64,000 nt of DNA from Ichthyophis bannanicus. Taxonomy: Eukaryota > Chordata > Amphibia > Gymnophiona > Ichthyophiidae. The translations under genes and the position numbers were made by a program. Of the stretch, positions 21,661-33,180 are shown piece after piece (position 1 is the first letter of the stretch; each line of letters opens with the position of its first letter). The notes below the pieces were generated by a model, which made no database searches, had not been told where the DNA came from, and worked only from the letters and a program-made list of their open reading frames with translations. The stretch is from the NCBI GenBank assembly GCA_033557465.1, contig CM066037.1, positions 517,444,686 to 517,508,685 of the forward strand, read 5' to 3'.

Positions 21661-21907
21661 TGTTGGACAGGGGCATAATTTGTATATCTGCTTCTAATTC
21701 ATACGGAACAAAAGATTTGGAAAAGGCAAGTAATGTCAAATACAAATTTTGAAATGGAGCCTGAGCAAGATTCTGTGCTGGCTGCTTCCGGAGATTGGAA
21801 ATGCAAACTGAATGCAGCACTAAAGTAATTCCAGGTTCTAGGTCACTGGTAAGGCACCGCCCCTTGTCAAGCTGTTTTTGTAATTCTTCATAAATCTTTT
21901 TCTTTAG

Positions 21908-22001
21908 CCATGGCACAAAAACTGTTTCAGATGTGCCAAATGTGGCAAGAGCCTAGAATCAACAACCGTGACTGAGAAAGATGGAGAAATCTATTGCAAA
22001 G
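21908..22001 (+). CDS. CSRP2: CSRP2, fourth coding exon (central LIM2)
   Basis: The acceptor is TCTTTAG at 21901-21907. The exon encodes [20 protein letters not shown] and [11 protein letters not shown], supplying LIM2 ligands H140, C143, C146, C149 and C167. It ends with the first base of Gly169 at a GTAGGT donor. Confidence 0.95.
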
Positions 22002-22620
22002 GTAGGTGCACACAGCAGCTGCTACTTGGTAAAATCCATTTTATTTTTGGTATTCCAGGACGGTTCCTCACTTGTACCTAGGAGTGAAGACACCAGAGCA
22101 GTACCACAGCCTTCATGATATAAACTTCATTGGTTTTATAAATACAGCATTCTACCTTCAGGCTGAGTACATTTGCATAAATGTTTATGGTCATTGGCGT
22201 TTCAGCTGCTCTATTCTAGACACAGTACTGTGCTTACGTGTATGAAATAAGTTCTGTAACACTAAATTCAGTGATCAAATTCTTCCTGCTACTCGACTTA
22301 CCCATCTGTATACATAACATTGTATTCTCTACATTTCTAAGTGGGAAAAGTGAAACAGCCATGTAGCATAGTTACTCACCTGTAAAAGGTGTTCTCTGGG
22401 GACAACAGGAATCGGTCCTCACGTATGGATGACAGCACCGACGGAGCCCTCGCAAAAGCATCCCCCAAGCTTTCAAAGAAAGCCTTTGGGAGATGCCACC
22501 ATGCATACGTGGTCCCCTTCCTGCCCAAGGGTGCCACCTTCCTCAGTTAGATGACATAGCTAAAAGACGGCAAAAAATAAGAGAATGGGACAAAGCAACT
22601 CCAAGGGGAGGAGGGAGGAT

Positions 22621-22725
22621 TGTGAGGACTGATTCCTGCTGTCCCTGAAGAACGCCTGTTACAGGTAACTATGCTTTCTCCGGGAATAAGCAGGAAGTCA
22701 GTCCTCACATATTGGGACCTTCCTA
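22621..22725. repeat. DIRS-C internal complementary region
   Basis: TGTGAGGACTGATTCCTGCT is followed, about 45 bases later, by its inverse GCAGGAAGTCAGTCCTCACA, around a GCCTGTTACAGGTAAC centre. This is the joined form of the two element termini expected in DIRS elements. Confidence 0.7.
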
Positions 22726-22954
22726 GCTACAAGCTACCAAAAGCCCATAGAGAAAAAAAACATGGCTGCTATCATGGCAACCATGAGCAATTGAGTCTGC
22801 AGAAGCAGTAGGAGCCGTGTGTCCGATGGCAACAACGCTCCGGTAGCCTGAACAGAGAAGGGTAGGAGTTGCCTAGACACCGAAAAGATTACAAAGCACA
22901 GCATGGCCAAAGGCACTGTCCCATCAGGACTCCCTCTCCAGGCACTAATGAGCT

Positions 22955-23800
22955 GTGAAGGTATGGACTGAAGACCAGGTGACGGCCCAGCAGATGTCTG
23001 CCGTAGGAACAAAGCGCAGGTTTGCCATAAAGGCCGCCATGGTCCTTACATGGTGTGCCATGACCCAGCCTACTCATAGGCAAAGGCAATACAGTCCGCC
23101 ACGCAGGCAGACAGCATACATTTGGTCACAGCCTCCCCTTTACTGGGGTCATATGAGACAAAAAGCTGAGACGATTTATGGTAGCCTTGGGTCCGTTGAA
23201 TGTAAGAGAACAGTGCCCTCTTACAGTCAGAGGTGTAGAGGACTGTCTTCGCCCTACTGATGTGAGGTTGTGAAAATAAAGTTGGTAGTACCACCTCCTG
23301 GTTGAGGAGAAAAGACTATACCACCTTTGGTGGAAATTTGGGGTGTGCGCATAGCACCACCCTGTTCCTGTAGAACCTTGTATAAGGCGGCTCCACCACT
23401 AAGGCTTGGAGCTTGCTAACCCTGCACGCCGAGGTGAGTGCAACCAGAAACACCACCTTCCACAAAAGGTGTCACAGGTGGCAGGTAGACAGAGGCTTGA
23501 AAGGTGGACGAGTAAGCTGTGCCAGTACCACATTGAGGTCGCATTCGGTCACCAGTGGGCACACTGGGGGTTTTGATAGGAGGCCCCTCATGAAGTGGGT
23601 CACTAGAGGCTGGACCGAGAAGGGGTTTTAATCCACCAGGTGATGGTGTGCTGCCAAAGCGCTGAGGTGCATTTGGATGGAGTTCAATTTGAGCCCGGAG
23701 TGGGAAAGAGAGAAGATACTGCAGCACTAGTTGCACTGGGTAGGAAAACTGGCTTACCCCGCGCACCAGAGAGAAAATCTGTGCTACTTGAAGGCATATG
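22955..23800 (-). pseudogene. DIRS-C tyrosine recombinase, C-terminal part, broken
   Basis: Minus-strand frames show YTSDCKRALFSYIQRTQGY and LFVSYDPSKGEAVTK..CVADCIAFAYE. These correspond to CALRRYLKATEFFRKA and LFVLFGGARNGEAVTKASIA in DIRS-G. The catalytic HxxR box is not in an open frame. Just upstream on the minus strand the sequence passes directly into gag, marking the deletion. Confidence 0.65.
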
Positions 23801-23829
23801 TTTGAACGTGCCTTGAACGTCCCTGACGA

Positions 23830-24835
23830 AGTTGAGGAATGCCATATCCTTGGGTGGGGACTGATGCCAGGGCTCTGAGCAAGGGTAGTCCAAGGGGATG
23901 TCATGGTGGCGACAGGTGTCCAGTGACTCCTCGTCCTCCGTCTCCCACTCGGAATAGTCTGAAGTCTCAAGGGAAGGGTGGCTTGCAGACTCTGGGGCTG
24001 ATCCCCACCTGTGGCCCTCAGAGGCCTATGGCCAGCACAGAGTGCATTGGCTGGGGAGGATTACAATCCCATGGAACAGGAACCGGATCGAGACTTTGGC
24101 TAAGGATCAACTCAAGGCCGCAGGACCTCAATGATCGGCTTGGCCTCCATGGACATCCTTGATGTCAAGGGCCTGGTAGTCTGGGCAGATGAGCTGTTGT
24201 AGTGGACAACAGCGCCTGCTGCTGATCCATGAAGGCAGCCAGACTGCGCTCCAGGGCCACTATTCTGGATTCTAGGCCAGAAGGCTCTGCAGCCATCAGC
24301 GTGGGCACCGACAATCAGGCTCGACGCCGGTTCCCCTGAAGGGGAGTCCTTGATGAGGATAGTGACCGGCAACTGAAGCAGTGTCTGTACAGGGGACCAC
24401 TGCAGGCCACTCCTTCTCCAAGTCCTCTGGATGGAGTATCTAGGACTGCAGCACCTGGCTCAGGGCTTACCCAGCCCATCGGCACCATCCAGGGATGCTG
24501 CCTTCGAGGGCATCGTAGTCTTATTGAGTTCCCTCAAGGGAGACCCCCTCCCTTTCCAAAGAACCACTGTGTCACTCGGGGTCCTTCAGGCTGCCCCAAG
24601 ATTCTGTGGTTCCAGAGGTGGCCTTGGCCTTCGGAGGTACCAGGGACTCCGGGAAGAACTTACTGTGCTGCTGCTGGTGGCTGTTGAAGGCCTTGGTTGA
24701 CATCTTTTTTACAGGGGTCGCATGCATTGGGGTCATGATCCAGCCCCAGACAGCAAAGGCAGCAGTCGTGTGTGTCGGTTAGGGACATTATCTTGGCACA
24801 CTGATTACACTTCTTGAAGCCATTGGTAGCCATGG
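23830..24835 (-). pseudogene. DIRS-C Gag N-terminal half, broken
   Basis: The start near 24832 gives MATNGFKKCNQCAKIMSLTD, then THDCCLCCLGLDHDPNACDP and CKK. The spacing CxxC...H..C..C....H.....CxxC looks like a zinc-binding knuckle and is shared with DIRS-A and DIRS-F. Downstream the frame decays. Near 23930 the + strand reads CTCCTCGTCCTCCGTCTCCC, which also occurs in DIRS-A gag near 6920. Confidence 0.7.
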
Positions 24836-25232
24836 CAGAAAAAAGTATCCCAGTGAGGTCGAAGACCCACGGTGCTGCCAGTTGGAAAAAAGGCACAAAG
24901 GCACCGAGATAGCAAAAGTGAAAAAAGAAAACTAGGGACATGGGACTCAGTCAGGGCCATGGGCTCGGGTAGGCAGGAAGAGTACCAGTGCACTACTGGA
25001 GAAGAGTATGAAACTCAGGTTGAAAAAATCAACCGTTTCCCAGGGAAGAGCAGATAGACATCTGAAGGGCTCTGTGGAAAAAGAGATTGAGCAAGATGGC
25101 ACCCTTGTCGGGAAGGGTGGTCTCCCAAAGGCTTTCTTTGAAAGCTGGAGAGATGCTTCTGCAGGGGCTCGGTCGGCACAGACGTCACCCATATGTGAGG
25201 ACTGACTTCCTGCTTGTTCCTGGAGAGACTCG

Positions 25233-26163
25233 TTACCCTCTGGTACCTATATGATGATTATAAATGTGTTCTAGCAAATATTCAATGCTAATACTGCTAT
25301 CCTAATATATCTCTGGCATAGCACAATCTGGTGCCTGGGATTTTTGTCTCTTAAGCTTCAAGTTTCTGAATGTTCAGTTAATGTCAAAATGGATCATCTG
25401 CACTGCACAGCACAGTACAGCTCGTAAGAGCCAAGCCATGTGGTGCAGAACTTATGCTGGTTTGTAGTCTTGTGCGATTGTCAAGCAAGATCAGCTTGGG
25501 AGTTCCTATGCTGTTTGGTATGAACTAGAGCTAAGTTATGTTATGGAAATACAGGAAAACCTGTTTCAGTACAGGCACAAGGGCAGAGCTGCACCACTGG
25601 GTCAGTGGATGAGGGGGAGGAGGAACATTTATCAGAAAAGGAGAGACAAATGTGTTAAAGGATTGGAGGAAGAAAGGGTCAAGTAATGGAGTCCATCATA
25701 GATGGAAAATAGTTTGAACAAGTCATTAACATCCAGTAGCCAAAAGGAAACTTCCCAAGCTGCAATGCATAGTTGCTAGTGTTTCAACAAGCAAAGTTGC
25801 CTACCCCAGGGGATAGTGATATGAAGTCAAGGTCTTGAAAGTATATTGCAAAAGGAGCAGTCTGTAATATTGGTTGGGTTTGGAGGTTCTCCAATATTTG
25901 CAGACTTCTCTTCTATATCCATTGGATAGCCTACAAACCAGACTGGTTGTGGAGTCGCTAGGGCAGGTTAGGAAGCCCTGGTCTGCAGTGATATGACAAG
26001 CCTTAAGACTAACACAATGTTACTGATCTAGGTGTGTTTATAGCCTTATGATGAGCCTACATGGATCTAAAATGCAAAAAGTTCTTAAATGTACATGTTG
26101 ACATGTCCTGCAAGCCAGAGGGGACAAGTTCACGTGAAGTAATGTATTTCTTTTCTCCTCAAG
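25233..26163 (+). other. CSRP2 last intron, 3' part
   Basis: No gene is seen here. A half-copy of the palindromic MITE lies near 25905-25985 (GGATAGCCTACAAACCAG..GGTTGTGG). The intron ends with the acceptor CTTTTCTCCTCAAG before 26164. Confidence 0.5.
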
Positions 26164-26240
26164 GTTGTTATGCCAAAAATTTTGGACCCAAAGGATTTGG
26201 CTATGGCCAAGGAGCTGGTGCTCTTCTTCATGCCCAGTGA
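26164..26240 (+). CDS. CSRP2: CSRP2, last coding exon (end of LIM2, C terminus)
   Basis: The exon completes Gly169 and encodes C170, the last LIM2 zinc ligand, then [20 protein letters not shown] and HAQ with TGA at 26238-26240. The second glycine-rich repeat is intact. The five exons total 582 bases, that is 193 codons plus stop, the usual CSRP2 length. Intron phases are 1, 2, 0 and 1. No disruption was found, so the gene appears functional despite heavily colonised introns. Confidence 0.95.
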
Positions 26241-26445
26241 AGGTGTTTGGCTGTGTCTGCTGGGGAAAATGAAACACACACTAGTATTTCAGTTTGAGAT
26301 GAGGCTTCATGCTCTAATTACTGAGAATGTGCCTGCATTACATACTGTATATTCCTTATTTTATCCTTGCATATGGCATTGTATACTTACAACATTAGCT
26401 GCACAGACTTTTTTAATTAATAAAATTTTGCATATTTACTTATAG
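26241..26445 (+). terminator. CSRP2: CSRP2 3'UTR and polyadenylation signal
   Basis: AATAAA at 26419-26424 lies 180 bases after the stop codon. Cleavage is expected 10-30 bases further. No other repeat lies between stop and signal. Confidence 0.75.
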
Positions 26446-27234
26446 TGGACTTAGCGTCATGAGTTCTGAAAATACATCTAGCAAAATGGTGGATGGTCAC
26501 TTAAGTTTGCTGAAGACATTTTTATAGTTTGAATTCAAAATACACGCAGCTTGTAAATTATTAGTAGACTTGGTATGTTTAGTTTCAGAAAAGTGACCAG
26601 TCGATTACTACTGAGCATTGATATGTACATCATTTCCCAAACTAGCATCTAAACAGATTCTCTGTGGGAAGGCTTAAACCAGTTTTTAGTAGATGGAATA
26701 TCCTGAAATTCCCTTATAATATGGAGCATGTGGGTGGTTCTATTGGGTTTACTGTCATCAAATAACATACCTGTTTTTTTTCCACCCCCTCCCCCCAAGC
26801 ATAAGCAATTGTCCACACAAAGTGCAGTCAGAATTCATGGTGCCTTTATCTTGCAGATGTGTTATTTTTCAACCCTGATGTTTAGAATTCTTCAAATATT
26901 CTGTCACAAATACATAACCAAATGGCTGTAGCTCTTAAGGTCCAAAACGGAGGCTGTACTAACTCAGTGTACCAAGGACAGGCAAGTGTAACAAATGGCT
27001 GGAAATCCTATTGCTTCCAGCTCAAGCCAGTATCTCAGCTGGATCCCTGCCTGGGGGATATCTGCCACTTAGAATGAGGCCCAGAGAGCAGGGTGGAGGT
27101 GGCAATGTGCTCTCCTAGGTCTTCCACTCCATAGCTCCTTGGGGGGGGGGGGTTCTGTTACATTTTTAATCACAAGTAGCAAAATAGATATGTAAGAACT
27201 TCGATTTTGTTTTTCCCTTAAACTAGTAGTACCC
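26446..27234. other. Downstream of CSRP2, no recognised features
   Basis: This is AT-rich sequence with short C and G runs near 26781-26798 and 27139-27151. No coding frame or repeat family was recognised. Confidence 0.4.
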
Positions 27235-27577
27235 AAAATCAAGTGTTAGTTCTTGTGCAATTAAGGCTAACTTTAGGTATAAGTATGTTGAGGCTGCAAT
27301 AAATGCCTAACTGCCAGGGTACTAAGTGAAAAAATCTGGAAAGATTTCTCTTGTGCCTTTGTAGTAGACTTGCTACACTGAACTTCATCATATCCCTATT
27401 ACATAGACCATACAGCCTATCCAGTCTGCCCATCCATGAGAATTAAGGTCTACGAGCCTTCCTCTTTTTAGAAATCCTATATTTGTCCCATGCTTTCTTG
27501 AATTCAGATACAGTTCCAGTCTCCACCTCTACTGGGAGTCTGTTCCATACATCCATTGCCCTTTCTTTAAAGGGAGT
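27235..27577 (-). mobile_element. LINE (CR1-like) 3' end, 5'-truncated
   Basis: Read on the minus strand it encodes FKERAMDVWNRLPVEVETGT and VSEFKKAWDKYRISKK. Next come TGGATGGGCAGACTGGAT and GGTCTATGTAATAGGGATATG, a LINE ORF2 end and 3'UTR. DIRS-D begins directly at its upstream edge (27578). Confidence 0.65.
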
Positions 27578-27809
27578 AGTGTTACTCACCTGTAATAGGT
27601 GATCTCCAGGAACAGCATGAATCAGTCTTCACTTATGGGTGACATCCCTCAACGGAGCCCATGTGGGAACACTTCCCAGCATCCAATAGGAAACGTTTGG
27701 GAGCATCCTTCTGCGCATGCATTCATGCCTTCCTAGTGATTCTCCTCAGTAAGGTTTATAGTGGGGTGGGGGGGGGGGAGGAAAACCCTACAGCTCCTTG
27801 GTGAGGAGA

Positions 27810-27915
27810 GCAGGTTATGAAGACAGCATTCCTGCTTGTTCCTGGAGATAGCATAGTTACTCACCTATAGCAGGTGATCTCCGGGAACGGCAGGAATCAG
27901 TCTTCACATATGGGA
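27810..27915. repeat. DIRS-D internal complementary region
   Basis: CATTCCTGCTTGTTCCTGGA near 27824 is followed by the inverted form CTCCGGGAACGGCAGGAATC near 27879, around GTTACTCACCTATAGCAGGT. It has the same design as in DIRS-C. Confidence 0.7.
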
Positions 27916-27930
27916 GTTCTTAACTCCAGG

Positions 27931-29275
27931 CTACTGGAAAAATGGTGAGGAGGTAGGGGCTGTTACAAACAGGGAGGAAAAAGTGCTGAAGAACATGGAG
28001 TCCAGGGATCTATTAGACTTGTCATTCCCAGCACACCACCATTGAGATAACAGTGGTGGTAGCCTGGAGGGAAGGAGGTGTAGCGAAGTCCCAAAGAGGT
28101 GCCAGAGTACAGCTTGGCCAAAGTCACTGTCCTTACAAGAGTCCTTGTCCAAACAATAATGGGCTGCAAAGGTATGAATCGAGGACCAAGTGGCAGCATA
28201 GTAGATCTCTGCTATGGTGACAGTGTAAGTGGGCGATGGATGTGGCCATGGCCCGAACATTGTGAACAGTAACATAACCCTGCTTGAGCATATGCAAAGG
28301 ATATGCAGTCTGCTATCCAAAAAGAGTGTTTGGTCACAGGGAGACTAAGGCAATTAGGGTCAAATGAGAAATAATTGCAAGGATTTCCATTGTACCTTGG
28401 TTCTGTCAAGGTAATATGCTAAAGCCCATTTGCAATGCAGGATTATGAAGCACAGCCTCAGCCTAAAATGCATGTGGCTTGGGAAATAAAGGTCAGAATA
28501 ATTACCGAATGGTTGAGATGGAAAGGAGATACAACCTTTGGAAGGAAACGCAGATGTGTTCACAGGACCACTCTGTCATGGTGAAAACATGTATAAGGTG
28601 CATGTACAACTAAGGCCTGTAGTTGGCTGGGCTGGGCTGAGGTGAGTGTAACTAGGAAGGAGACTTTCCAAGTAAGAAACTTGAGGGAAATAGTGCAGAG
28701 GCTGAAAAGGAGGCTTGAGCAAGAACCACTTTAAGGTCCCAGGCAACAGGCAGGGCTGGATTGGTGGCTTAGTCAAGAGGAGACCCCACATGAAACAGGC
28801 TACCAATGTATGTGTGGAAACGGGTTTTCCAGCAATCCCCAGATGAGAAGCCAAAATGGCACGGAGGTGGACATGAATGGGAATTAGTTTTAAGACCCAT
28901 AGAAGAAAGGTGGAAGGTACAGCAAGAGCGACTCCACTGCACAATTGATGGAGTAAAGGGTGTGCTGAGCGCACCAAACTGGTGCCACTTAAAGGCATAG
29001 GTGCGGCGTGTGGAGTCCTCCTAGGATGCCAGGAGGATACCCTTAACAGCATCCAGTAAATTGAGGTCAGAAAGCTTGGCTACTGAGAAGGGTAGTCCTA
29101 TCAGGCACAGCACATGGATATTAGGATGCAGCAGTGCCCTCTGATCCTGTGAGATCAGGTCTGGTGCACATCCCAGACAGAGAAGCTGATGCTGAGATTG
29201 ACATCCATGGTTTCCCCTGCTGCTTTGTCTGAGCCAGAATGAGGCTACCAGAATCATGGTACCTCTGTCAGCCTG
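27931..29275 (-). pseudogene. DIRS-D tyrosine recombinase, broken
   Basis: The C-terminal block reads YTVTIAEIYYAATWSSIHTF then AAHYCLDKDS, equivalent to ADICKAA.RSLHAFSEHYRLD in DIRS-G. CKWALAYYLDRTKV lies upstream near 28440-28390. The HxxR box is eroded. N-terminal sequence (29052-28576) has lost its frame in places. Confidence 0.65.
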
Positions 29276-29911
29276 CAACTTCGCTGGACACGTGGGCAGA
29301 CCGGGCCACATAAAAGGCAGCGCCATCGGGCATCTCATCCTCTCTGCCTCTTCCATCACTCCAGCGCCCATTTCTGCTCTCCCTTAAGGGGATTGAGCAC
29401 ACCGGAGCAACACGGCATCGCTGGACACGTGAGCTGCCCAATCGGGGCAGACCGGGCCACACAAAAGGCAGCGCCATCGGGTGCACCCGCACCTGAGGGT
29501 CTTGCCAGAGAGCCCTTTGGCACGGCCCTTAGGCTAAGGCCAACCCACGTGGCATACAGCACAAACAGGACCAGAGGCTTCTACTCCGATTTGTTCCAGC
29601 ACATGAATCACCACCCATCAAGCTCCAACAACTAGAGACGCTTAGCCCTACAGCAGCAGCTCGAACTAAACCTATCAGCCTCTTTCCAGCTTCAAATGTA
29701 AGCATCTCTGTTCACCCTGCTTCCGTTTACACCCATTGTTGCCGATTGTTCCAAACTAAATTGTAATTCTTCTTAAAATATATAACCACTTAATGTTATT
29801 CTGTCTCAACTTGTACCACGAAAGTGTCTAGTTCTCTTCATTTCAAAATATACTTCTGCACAATGTTATACTCTCACAACCTGTGCCACAAGTGTATCTA
29901 TCTTCATACAG

Positions 29912-30830
29912 TTGCAATTGTATCTATCTGTGTTACAAAAGTATCTACTCTTGCCAAATTACAAAGGTATTCAACCTCCTGTAATTTCCACTGCTCCATA
30001 TAATCCCCTCTCAACCGTCCCTGGATCCAGCTTTTCCACTGTCTCCGCCTCTCACCCCCGCTCTCACTCTCTCTCTTACCCCATACTTTATATTGCCACC
30101 TTATTCCTATTCCTTCCCAAAATGGCTCCTCCTAAATCTTACTTATTCACACTGAGGTCTGCCCTCAGTTTACTTTACCTCCTTCTGCTTGTCTTCCCTT
30201 ATGCACTCACTCTAACCCATAGCACCGCCATTCCAATAATCTACTCTCCCAGGCAGCTATTTACCCTACCACACCTCTCCCATGCCCACTATAACCCCCA
30301 CCACCGTTCATGCAAACTCAAAACCATTACTATAAACCCTAGCCTAAAACCATACTCTCCCTCTACCCCCCCATCCCCCCTCAAATGCGCCCTACTCAAT
30401 GCTCGTTCAGCCAGAAATAAAATCCCTTTACTAGCTGACCTTATCACTGATTACAATCTTGATATACTCTGCCTCACCGAAACCTGGTTCCAAGACTCTG
30501 ACTTGGTTCTAGTAAACCAACTATGCCCCAAAACATAATCAATATATGTAACAGATTACATGGAAGAGGAGGAGGAGGTGTAGCTATTATCTCTAGATCC
30601 AACTTGCAGCTCTCTACTGTTGAATCCACTTCCACCACAGGCATGGACTCCATTACTGTCTCTAACTCCAAACTTTCTTTGCACCTTCTACACCGTGCTC
30701 CCCAGGCTGACTCATCTGATCTCTCCAAGCTCCTAGATACAGCCTGCTCACCCCAACCTCCCTCACGCCCTCTATCTTAGGAGACCTAAACTTACACTCT
30801 ACTTCTTCAATACAATCCTCATCCTTCCTC
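29912..30830 (+). pseudogene. L2 ORF2 N terminus and endonuclease, broken
   Basis: A hydrophobic stretch (about residues 70-110 of the 29912 frame) precedes LKCALLNARSARNKIPLLAD and YNLDILCLTETWF, the first two motifs of LINE endonucleases. The frame stops at 30538 and continues elsewhere with GRGGGGVAIISRSNLQLSTV, the next conserved block. GDLNLHS near 30780 is the GDFN motif. Confidence 0.75.
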
Positions 30831-30836
30831 CAAGCA

Positions 30837-33180
30837 ATGAAGACTCCTCACTTCACCCAAATACTACAGCACCCTACACATTCTAAAGGAAACATCCTTG
30901 ACTTAATATTTTTCCCACAACACCCCCTCTTCATTGATCAGGTCTTACACACTATCCAACCTATACCTTGGTCTGATCATGCTCTCATCCTCTTCACCAT
31001 CCCCTACCCCACCCCACCCCACCCCGCCCAGAACAGTCAACCACCCACGCATATCCAACACACCCGTAAATTCAAACAATTCAATGCAGCCAACTTCCTG
31101 GAGCAAACAATCCCATCACTTGACCTACTAAATAACAAAAACCTGAGCCAAGAGTCCATCCTCTCCAAATGGAATGAAATCCTAACTGCAGCCTCCCTAC
31201 TTCCACCTAAGCAATTTCATCAAAAACACCGTAGAAGAACCCCATGGTTCTCCACAAACCTGAGAAACCTCAAAAAGGAGCTTAGATGCCTTGAACGTAA
31301 ATGGAGACGCACTCAAGACTCCAATGTACATGTTGCCTACACAGCCAAACTTCATACCTTCTGCTCAGAAACCCTCACCCACAAAAGAGAATACAATGAA
31401 AATATTATCCAACGAGCGCTTAATAAACCAAGAGAGCTCTTCTCCATCACCAAATCCCTAATAAATGAGCTCTTACAACATAACCAGCCACCAAAAATAT
31501 CTGCGCAGGCTATAGCTAACCATCTGACCTCTAAATTCCTCCCACCTTTATCAACCAATAACTCCCAACTCACTCCTGACCACATCACCCAACCATATGA
31601 TGCAACCTTCTCAAACTCATGAAATGAGTTTCATCCCATTACTTTAGATAATGTATCTGACGTTATTAAAGATTTGAATGCTTCAACCTCTGCCCTTGAC
31701 CCTTGTCCTGTCCCCTGGATCAAGTCTACCAGAAGTTCCTTCAGCCTCCACATTCTGAATATTGTACAGACCTCCCTCCAGACCGGTTCTGTACCACTCC
31801 CACTTAAATGTGCCTCTATCTGCCCAATCCTAAAAGGAGCTAAACTAGACCCCCACCTCCTATAGACCCATCTCTAGTATCCCTTTCCTTGCAAAGATAA
31901 CTGAGAAACTTGTCCAAACCCCACTCCAGAACTACATTGACCACTCTCCCCTTGACTTATTCCAGCATGGTTTCAAAAAGAATCACGGAGTTGAAACCCT
32001 CCTTACCTCCCTTCTAGATTCCTTGTACTTACACACCCAGAACCCCGCCCAAGGATGCCTACTTATTTTCCTTGACTTATCCGCCACCTTTGACTCCCTC
32101 CCCCACCATCGACTCCTAATCAGACTTCAGGAAATAGGACTGAGAGGCACAACTCTAAAACGGTTCCAATCCTACTTGGACTCCAGAACCCAACAGGTCC
32201 ATATTGGAAGTGATACCTCCCTCCCATTCACACTAAAACAAGGTGTCCCCCAAGGTTCTAGCCTATCCGTGTTACTTTTCAATATCTTCCTCCAACCTGT
32301 CTGCAAAATTTTTCAAAACTATGGCATTCAATACCAATTATATGCAGATGACCATGTGCTTCACCCCATTTAACCTCACTAACCCTAATTTTACTAAACT
32401 AAATGAATGTCTAATCAGCCTCAAAGCTTGGCTCTCCCAGCACAACTTACTAATTAACCAAGCCAAAACTGAGGTTCTTCAAGTATTTTCCAATCCCTCC
32501 TACACCCCTCCCTCCAACCCTCACCTTTGGCGATCTCACACTCACTATAAAAAAACAAGTGAAATATCTTGGAATCATGCTTGATCAGAACCTCTCCTTC
32601 TCTGATCAAATAAACAGAACCACTAATACAGTATATGCAAAGCTACGTACTCTCAGGAACCTCAAACCTCTCTTAAGCCCTGACTCCTTTTGCACAGTCT
32701 GTCAGGCCCTCACAACCCCTTCGCTTGAGTACTGTAATCGGATCTATCATGGCCTCCCCAAGAACACGATCCTACCACTCCAACTAGCCCAGAATACATT
32801 AGTGCGGCTCATAACCAACACCCCCAGACGATCCTATATTACACCAGTCCTCTATGATCTCCACTGGCTCCCAATTCAACACCGAGCTAAATTCAAGGTT
32901 CTCACTCTTATACACAAAATTATCCTAAAGGAGTCAGCTCCATACCTCTCCACTCCTTGCTTTCCCAACAACACACCGTTCCTCTACCAAAAACCTACTG
33001 ACCATACCAACAAATAAAAGGCACTGCAAGCAATCTACTATCAACAAGGCCTTCTCCCTCTATGCTCCATCCCTATGGAATACCCTTCCTCATGAACTGC
33101 GTAACTGTGTGAATCACTCTGAATTTCGAAAGAAGCTAAAAACCCACTTCTTCCTTGAACATTTTTCCCTACCACCCTAA
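30837..33180 (+). pseudogene. L2 ORF2 endonuclease end, RT and C-terminal domain, broken
   Basis: WSDHALILFTI (near 30970) is the endonuclease SDH motif. RRRTPWFSTNLRNLKKELR is the conserved link to RT. RT blocks are LIFLDLSATFDSLPHHRLLI, TLKQGVPQGSSLSVLLFNIF and QLYADDHVLHPI (YADD intact). The C-terminal part has CQALTTPSLEYCNRIYHGLP and DLHWLPIQHRAKFKVLTLIH. Stops at 31621 and 32371 and frame changes break it into four pieces. Confidence 0.85.

Larger units (their letters stand above)
22364..25232 (-). mobile_element. DIRS-C: internally deleted DIRS with both inverted ends
   Basis: Inverted terminal repeats flank the copy. The left one, near 22371-22560, includes CTTTCAAAGAAAGCCTTTGG and CTGCCCAAGGGTGCCACC. 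The right one, 25090-25232, includes the reverse complements of these blocks. An internal complementary region lies at 22621-22725. Read on the minus strand the coding order is gag N-terminal half (24835-23830), then directly the recombinase C-terminal part (23800-22955). RT and RNase H are missing, so about 2.9 kb remains of an element of 6 kb or so. It lies antisense in the last CSRP2 intron. The retained ends suggest it could once have been mobilised in trans. Confidence 0.8.

Noticed and set aside
19683..21900. Additional CSRP2 exon in the long intron after residue 137
   Set aside because: The reading from K137 to P138 is exact in phase and homology; no residues are missing.
22371..22560. 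Terminal repeats as retroviral LTRs
   Set aside because: The ends are inverted, not direct, lack TG...CA borders and accompany a tyrosine recombinase instead of a DDE integrase.
29280..29480. Direct repeats as a CRISPR-like array or LTR pair
   Set aside because: Only two units, eukaryotic context, and both are in the 5'UTR of one L2 element.
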